A stretch of 64,000 nt of DNA from Agrococcus sp. Marseille-P2731 (GTDB lineage: Bacteria; Actinomycetota; Actinomycetes; Actinomycetales; Microbacteriaceae). Made by a program: the position numbers and the translations under genes. Below are positions 59,648 to 64,000 of the stretch, one piece after another. How positions within the stretch are numbered: the stretch's first letter is position 1; each line of letters opens with the position of its first letter. The DNA is taken from positions 674,444 to 738,443 of the forward strand of contig NZ_FPEG01000002.1 in assembly GCF_900117395.1 (NCBI RefSeq), written 5' to 3'. The notes under the pieces were generated by a model. The model made no database searches. It was not told the DNA's origin and saw only the letters and a list, made by a program, of their open reading frames with translations.

Positions 59648-60529
59648 GTGACCGGCGCGTCCGGTGTGCTCGCGTGGCTCGCGCCGCGCGCGGTGCCGGG
59701 CGTCGAGGTGGTCTCCGCCGAGGGCTATCGCCGCTCGCTGCCCGGGCCGCGCGTCGCCGCTGCCTCCGTCATCCGCGACGTGGCGTCGACCGCGGACCCC
59801 GACCTCGCGCAGCTGTTCGACGTGACGGGCTCGGATGCGCGGCGCGCGGCCGACGAGCGGCTCGCGTGGGCTGCGGCGCGGCACGGCGTGCCGGCGCTCG
59901 CGGCGGCGATCGCCGAGGAGCCGGCGCTCGCTCAGCCGGGCTGCGCCGACCCGCACGAGATGCTGGTGCGCGCGATCGTCGGCCAGCAGATCTCCGTCAC
60001 CGCGGCGACCCAGCAGCTGGGACTGCTCGCGACGCTCGGCGATGCCCTGCCCCCGGCCCTCGCCGGCGACGGCATCGACCGCTGCTTCCCGACCATGGCG
60101 CAGGTGGCTGCGGGCGCCGAGGTGCTGCGCGGGCCGGCTGCGAAGACGGCGGCGGTGCGGCGGGCGGCTGAGGCGGTCGCGACCGGCGCGATCGACGTGA
60201 GCCGCGCATCCGACCGGCTCGTGATGACGGCGCAGCTGCTCGCGCTCAAGGGCATCGGGCCGTGGACGGTCGGCTACCTCGCGCTGCGGCTGGGCGACCC
60301 CGACGTGCTGCTGCTGGGCGACGTCGCGGTGCGGAAGGGAGCGCGGCACCTCGGCATCGCCGATCTCGCGACGTTCGCGGCCGACTGCGCCGGCCATCGC
60401 TCGGCGCTCATGCTGCGCTGCTGGGCGGCGGCGACGCAGCCGCCAGCGGCGGGCGCGGCTGCGGCGCCCGCGGCCGGTGCACGAGCGTCACGAGCACGAC
60501 CGACAGGATCATCAGCAGGAACCAGCTGA
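59648..60529 (+). CDS. AlkA-like DNA-3-methyladenine glycosylase
   Basis: A 293-aa HhH-GPD base-excision glycosylase. HEMLVRAIVGQQISVTAATQ opens the domain. LALKGIGPWTVGYLALRLGD is the helix-hairpin-helix, and LLLGDVAVRKGARHLG carries the catalytic Asp. An N-terminal AlkA-like segment (about 1-80) precedes it. The Ala/Pro-rich last 40 residues overlap the convergent DUF817 gene by 122 bp. GTG 59648 is used. It lies 60 bp after terC. Confidence 0.85.
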   Translation: MTGASGVLAWLAPRAVPGVEVVSAEGYRRSLPGPRVAAASVIRDVASTADPDLAQLFDVTGSDARRAADERLAWAAARHGVPALAAAIAEEPALAQPGCADPHEMLVRAIVGQQISVTAATQQLGLLATLGDALPPALAGDGIDRCFPTMAQVAAGAEVLRGPAAKTAAVRRAAEAVATGAIDVSRASDRLVMTAQLLALKGIGPWTVGYLALRLGDPDVLLLGDVAVRKGARHLGIADLATFAADCAGHRSALMLRCWAAATQPPAAGAAAAPAAGARASRARPTGSSAGTS

Positions 60530-61355
60530 CGATCTTCGTCGCCGAGACCGGCTGCCAGCCGTCGACCTGGTCGGGGTAGAGCCACGCGCCGCCGAGCGTC
60601 GCGAGGTTCTCGGCGCCCCAGATCACGACGGCGACGAGGGCGAAGGCGACGACCACTGGCATGCGCAGGTGCGTGCGCAGCACTCGGAACCGCATGATGC
60701 ATCCGCCCCACAGGACCAGCACCGCGGCGACGAGCACCCAGCGGAAGTCCCAGATGAAGTGGTGGGTGAAGAAGTTGGCGTAGATGGCCGCCGCGACGAC
60801 GAGCGTCGCCCAGAGCGGCGGGTAGCGCGTGAAGCGGAGGTCGAACATGCGCATCGTGCGCACCATGTAGGAGCCGACCGCCGCATACATGAAGCCCGAG
60901 AACAGCGGCACGCCGCCGATGCGCAGCAGGCCCTCGGCCTCGTACGCCCACGAGCCGACGTCGGTCTTGAAGAGCTCCATGACCGTGCCGCAGACGTGGA
61001 AGAGCACGACGACCCAGAGCTCGCGGAGCGTCTCGAGGCGGAGGGCGAGCATGGCCGCCTGGATGAGGATCGCGGCGATCGTGAGGGCGTCGTTGCGGGC
61101 GATGGATGCGTCGTCCGGCCACCACAGGCGGGCGGCGAGGATGCAGAGCAGCAGCAGGCCGCCGAAGATGGCCGCCCAGCCCTGCTTGAGGGTGAAGACG
61201 GCCAGCTCGACGGCCGCCCGGCGCGAGCGCGAGGGCGCGCGCCCCGCCGGTGGCTGCCCGCGCAGGCCGCGTCGATCGAGCACGCGGTGCGCCGCGCGGT
61301 CGATCGCCTCCTCGACCGCGGTGAACTCGACGGGCCGCCCGGCCGCGCCGGTCAT
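60408..61355 (-). CDS. DUF817 membrane protein
   Basis: A 315-aa DUF817 protein with about eight helices. ELWVVVLFHVCGTVMELFKT, GGVPLFSGFMYAAVGSYMVR, FTRYPPLWATLVVAAAIYAN and FFTHHFIWDFRW are highly typical. The function is unknown. ATG 61355 overlaps the methyltransferase stop (ATGA), so the two are coupled. Its last 40 codons overlap the convergent glycosylase gene. Confidence 0.88.
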   Translation of the reverse strand: MTGAAGRPVEFTAVEEAIDRAAHRVLDRRGLRGQPPAGRAPSRSRRAAVELAVFTLKQGWAAIFGGLLLLCILAARLWWPDDASIARNDALTIAAILIQAAMLALRLETLRELWVVVLFHVCGTVMELFKTDVGSWAYEAEGLLRIGGVPLFSGFMYAAVGSYMVRTMRMFDLRFTRYPPLWATLVVAAAIYANFFTHHFIWDFRWVLVAAVLVLWGGCIMRFRVLRTHLRMPVVVAFALVAVVIWGAENLATLGGAWLYPDQVDGWQPVSATKIVSWFLLMILSVVLVTLVHRPRAPQPRPPLAAASPPPSSAA

Positions 61356-62464
61356 CGCCGGGTGGCGGTGACGGTGAACTTGGCGTTGCGGCTCACCTGC
61401 CGGGTCTCTCCGATGCGGTCGAGCAGCGGGCGATAGCCGAGCGGGCTGTTGAACACGCACCAGAGCTCGCCGCCGGGCGCGAGCGCTCGGCCGGCGTCGG
61501 CGATCAGGCGCTCTGCGATGCCCGTGTGCACGGCCGCGCCGACGTGGAAGGGCGGGTTGAGCAGGATGAGCTGCGCGGATGCGTCGGGGACGCCCTCGAG
61601 GCCGTCGGCCTGCGTCGCGGTGATGCGGTCGGCGACGCCGTTGGTTGCGGCCGTCGCGATCGTCGAGGCGACGGCGGCGGCCGAGGCATCGGTCGAGCGC
61701 ACCCGCAGGCCCGGCCGGGCGAGCGCGAGCGCGGTGCCCAGCACGCCCGTGCCGCACGCGAGGTCGATCGCGTGCGAGGCATCCGGCATGGCGTCGAGGT
61801 GCTGCAGCAGGGTCTGCGCGCCGATGTCGATGCCGGTGCCCGCGAAGGCGGCGCCGTGCGCGACGACGGTCAGCGAGGTGTCGCCGAAGCGGTGGGTGCG
61901 ACTGCGGGGCCAGCTGATGCCCGGCCGGAGCGGAGCCTCGGCGTGGAGCACCCGCGACTTGCGCCAGCCCAGGCTCGCGTGCACGTGCTTGAACGAGCGG
62001 GCGAGCAGCGCGTTCATGCTCATCGACATGTGCTTGACGCGGCCGCCGGCGATCACGCGCACGCGCTCGTCTGCGTGCGTCGCGATGAGCTCGGCGATCT
62101 CGTCGAGCGCGTCGAGCGAGCGCGGCAGCTGCAGCAGCACGAGCGTCGCGCCGTCGACGAGGGATGCGTCGAGGCGGTGGTGCGCGAAGCCCTCGAGCCC
62201 CAGCTCGGCCGCGTTGGCGACGAGCGCGCGCTCAGCGACGACGAGATCCTGGTGCACGCGCACGCTCGTCGCGCCGGCGTCGAGGGCGCCGAGCGTCAGC
62301 GCGCCGTGGCGGTCGCCGATCACGACCACCTCGCCGAGCTCGCGCTGCAGCTTCGCGGCCTCGTCGAGGATCAGCGCGTCGGAGGCGTCGTGCGCCTGCA
62401 GCGTCGGATCCTCGACGTCCGGCCAGCGGCGCAGCCGCCCGAAGAGCGCGTCGCGATCGGTCAC
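61352..62464 (-). CDS. RsmC/RlmG-like rRNA methyltransferase
   Basis: A 370-aa SAM-dependent methyltransferase with two related halves, like RsmC/RlmG (16S or 23S guanine-N2 methylation). The C-terminal half has AIDLACGTGVLGTALALARP (SAM site) and LILLNPPFHVGAAVHTGIAE with the NPPF catalytic motif. The first half is a degenerate copy. GTG 62464 is used over an upstream in-frame start at 62539. It is coupled to DUF817. Confidence 0.87.
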   Translation of the reverse strand: MTDRDALFGRLRRWPDVEDPTLQAHDASDALILDEAAKLQRELGEVVVIGDRHGALTLGALDAGATSVRVHQDLVVAERALVANAAELGLEGFAHHRLDASLVDGATLVLLQLPRSLDALDEIAELIATHADERVRVIAGGRVKHMSMSMNALLARSFKHVHASLGWRKSRVLHAEAPLRPGISWPRSRTHRFGDTSLTVVAHGAAFAGTGIDIGAQTLLQHLDAMPDASHAIDLACGTGVLGTALALARPGLRVRSTDASAAAVASTIATAATNGVADRITATQADGLEGVPDASAQLILLNPPFHVGAAVHTGIAERLIADAGRALAPGGELWCVFNSPLGYRPLLDRIGETRQVSRNAKFTVTATRR

Positions 62465-62561
62465 GCGTCCATCCTCGCACCCGCGGCAGCTGTCGCCGTG
62501 ACGTGCGAGTCGCGCGAAAGGTTGGGATGCGCGTGCCACGGCCGCGACCTAGCGTGATGCC

Positions 62562-63761
62562 ATGAGAAGCATCGCGATCGGCGGCATCGCAGCCGCAGTC
62601 CTCCTCGGTGTCGCAGGCTGCGCATCTGCCGGCGGCCCAGCACCGACCGCGCCCGGCACGGCCTCCTCATCCCTCGCCGACCTGCCGACGCCGAGCCCGG
62701 CGGGTGAGGTGCTGGCGGTCGCCACGGTGCTGGAGCAGGGCGACGGCCAGATCCTGTGCGCCGGCGGCGTCGCCGAGTCGGCGCCGCCGCAGTGCGAGGG
62801 GCCGGAGCTGCTCGACTGGGACTGGGACGCGTTCGACCATCAGGAGACCGGCGGCGTGCGCTGGGCGCAGGGCGTCGCGATCACGGGCACCTACGACGCG
62901 GAGGCATCCGCCTTCACGCAGACGGGCGAGCCGATGAGCGCTGCGGCCATCACGCTGCCGGCTGCCGAGGTGCCGGTCGGAGACCTGGACGCGACGACCG
63001 TCGAGTCGCTGCAGCGCGAGCTGTCCGAGCTCGACCGGCCGGACTTCCTCGTGCTGGTCGGCGAGCAGGGCATCCTCGCCCTGCACGTCCTCTACGACGA
63101 CGGCTCGATCCAGGCGGCGCTCGACGAGGTCTACGGCGCGGGCTCCGTCTTCGTCACCTCGGCGCTGCTCGACAGCGCCTCGGCGGCCGGCGACGGCTCG
63201 CCCGGCATGGAGCCGCCGATGGACACGGCGGCGCCCGTCATCACAGGGGCCGATGCGCAGGCGCGGCTCGCGGAGCTGCCGTCACCGCTGCCGTCGGGAA
63301 CGGTCATTGCAGCAGGGCTCGCGATGGACGGAGCGGAGGGCGAGGTGCTGTGCCTCGGTGACGTCGGCGCCAGCGCCCCGCCCATCTGCAGCGGCGTGCC
63401 GATGATCGGCTTCGACTGGACGGCGCTCGAGGCCGACGATGCGCAGGGCGCGCGGTGGGTGGATGCGTCCGTCACCGGCACGTGGGATGGCGAGGCCTTT
63501 GCTGTCACCGCGCCGCCGAAGCCGTTCGACGCCTGGTCGCCGCGCGCTGTGGAGCAGAGCACCACCGTGCTGACGGAGGAGGAGCTCGCGGGCGTGCAGG
63601 CCGACCTGCTGGCTCTCGATCGCGAGGACATCCTCGGCCACGGCCCCAGCGGCGAGCACTACGAGCTGCGGGTGCTGTACGACGACGGCTCCATCCAATC
63701 AGGGCTCGACGCGATCTACGGCACCGGCGCTGTGCAGGTCTTCAGCGCCATGCAGGGGTAG
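62562..63761 (+). CDS. lipoprotein with two repeated domains
   Basis: A 399-aa lipoprotein of unknown family. The signal peptide ends in GVAGC with Cys20. Two homologous domains follow (about 48-205 and 236-399): both show a (V/I)LC(A/L)G(G/D)V region, ESAPPQC or ASAPPIC, GVRW or GARW, ITGTYD or VTGTWD, and LYDDGSIQ-type ends. Each half has two conserved Cys that may form a disulfide. ATG 62562 lies 6 nt after TAGCGT. Confidence 0.8.
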   Translation: MRSIAIGGIAAAVLLGVAGCASAGGPAPTAPGTASSSLADLPTPSPAGEVLAVATVLEQGDGQILCAGGVAESAPPQCEGPELLDWDWDAFDHQETGGVRWAQGVAITGTYDAEASAFTQTGEPMSAAAITLPAAEVPVGDLDATTVESLQRELSELDRPDFLVLVGEQGILALHVLYDDGSIQAALDEVYGAGSVFVTSALLDSASAAGDGSPGMEPPMDTAAPVITGADAQARLAELPSPLPSGTVIAAGLAMDGAEGEVLCLGDVGASAPPICSGVPMIGFDWTALEADDAQGARWVDASVTGTWDGEAFAVTAPPKPFDAWSPRAVEQSTTVLTEEELAGVQADLLALDREDILGHGPSGEHYELRVLYDDGSIQSGLDAIYGTGAVQVFSAMQG

Positions 63762-63958
63762 AGCCAGCTCACCGATCCCGCCTGCCGCGCGCCGCACGTC
63801 ACGGAACGAGGATGCGGCGCTGAGAACGCGCGATCGCTCCTCTGCTCGCGACGGATCTGCGCATCCGTCCTCGATCCGCGACCGGTCGGCCGCGCGGGGG
63901 CGGGGCGTCGGCGCCGGGGCGTGCGGCCGCGCCGGGGCGGGCGGCCGCGCCAGGGCGG
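63762..63958. other. intergenic region without recognised features
   Basis: About 200 bp between the lipoprotein gene and a possible minus-strand gene end. The second half is a GC-only run with imperfect repeats of GCGGCCGCGCC. I see no RNA gene or clear regulatory site. Confidence 0.6.
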
Positions 63959-64000
63959 CTAGACCTCCGCGGCCTCGCGCTCGCGCACCGTGCGCTGCCC
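63959..64000 (-). CDS. possible C-terminus of a minus-strand gene (partial)
   Basis: The last 42 bases read GQRTVREREAAEV and a TAG stop on the minus strand. The gene would lie mainly outside the window. The codon pattern (GC-rich third positions) fits coding, but 13 residues are too few to name it. Confidence 0.3.
   Translation of the reverse strand, partial: GQRTVREREAAEV

Noticed and set aside
63890..63958. GC-only repeats as an origin or attachment site
   Set aside because: They are imperfect low-complexity repeats without DnaA boxes, AT-rich DNA or an integrase.

Overview
The window is high-GC actinobacterial DNA that looks like the core chromosome of a Microbacteriaceae species. An Agrococcus-like organism is my guess, not something the sequence proves. 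The evidence is the very high GC content, the conserved actinobacterial gene order (rpsB-tsf-pyrH-frr-cdsA; xerC-dprA-comM-yraN-DUF2469-rnhB-lepB-rplS; trmD-rimM-khpA-rpsP; ffh; ftsY), a GlgE-type glucan pathway, and many start codons placed 6-8 nt after a TANNNT -10 box, which suggests leaderless mRNAs. I see no rRNA, tRNA, CRISPR array, prophage or insertion sequence. No gene-free stretch exceeds 300 bp.

Layout. 1-16.7 kb: tRNA amidotransferase gatCAB, a YdcF-like membrane protein, a radical SAM protein behind a perfect SOS box, a hydrolase, a MerR regulator and a kinase-like protein. These are followed by the overlapping ligA-DinB-ATPase operon, two membrane proteins, mnmA, a glycosyltransferase pair and a cysteine desulfurase. 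16.7-25.8 kb: alpha-glucan metabolism (glgX, glgP, glgE, glgB). 25.8-31.7 kb: a REP-like inverted element, a CnoX-like protein, a large membrane/lipoprotein-like fusion, an AI-2E transporter, a transglycosylase-like protein and a DivIVA-domain protein. 31.7-46.9 kb: translation, DNA uptake/recombination and secretion housekeeping genes. 47.1-54.2 kb: a block between rpsP and ffh with a carboxylate-amine ligase, an LLM oxidoreductase, a double-GNAT protein and a DtxR/IdeR-box siderophore ABC transporter. 54.3-58.1 kb: ffh, a degenerate AMP-ligase-like protein, a five-copy 41-bp repeat array and ftsY. 58.1-64 kb: a manganese-riboswitch-controlled TerC gene, an AlkA-like glycosylase, a DUF817 protein, an RNA methyltransferase and a duplicated-domain lipoprotein.

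How the genes work together. Cysteine desulfurase and MnmA supply tRNA 2-thiouridine. GlgE, GlgB, GlgX and GlgP build, branch, debranch and phosphorolyse alpha-glucan. Ffh, FtsY and LepB handle co-translational export. DprA, ComM, XerC and LigA handle DNA uptake, recombination and sealing. The iron transporter is probably iron-repressed and TerC manganese-responsive. The most notable observations are the TerC leader (riboswitch, then an 11-codon ORF whose stop overlaps a TTG start), the 41-bp repeat family with covarying hairpins in two settings, and the AMP-ligase-like protein that has lost its phosphate-binding motif.
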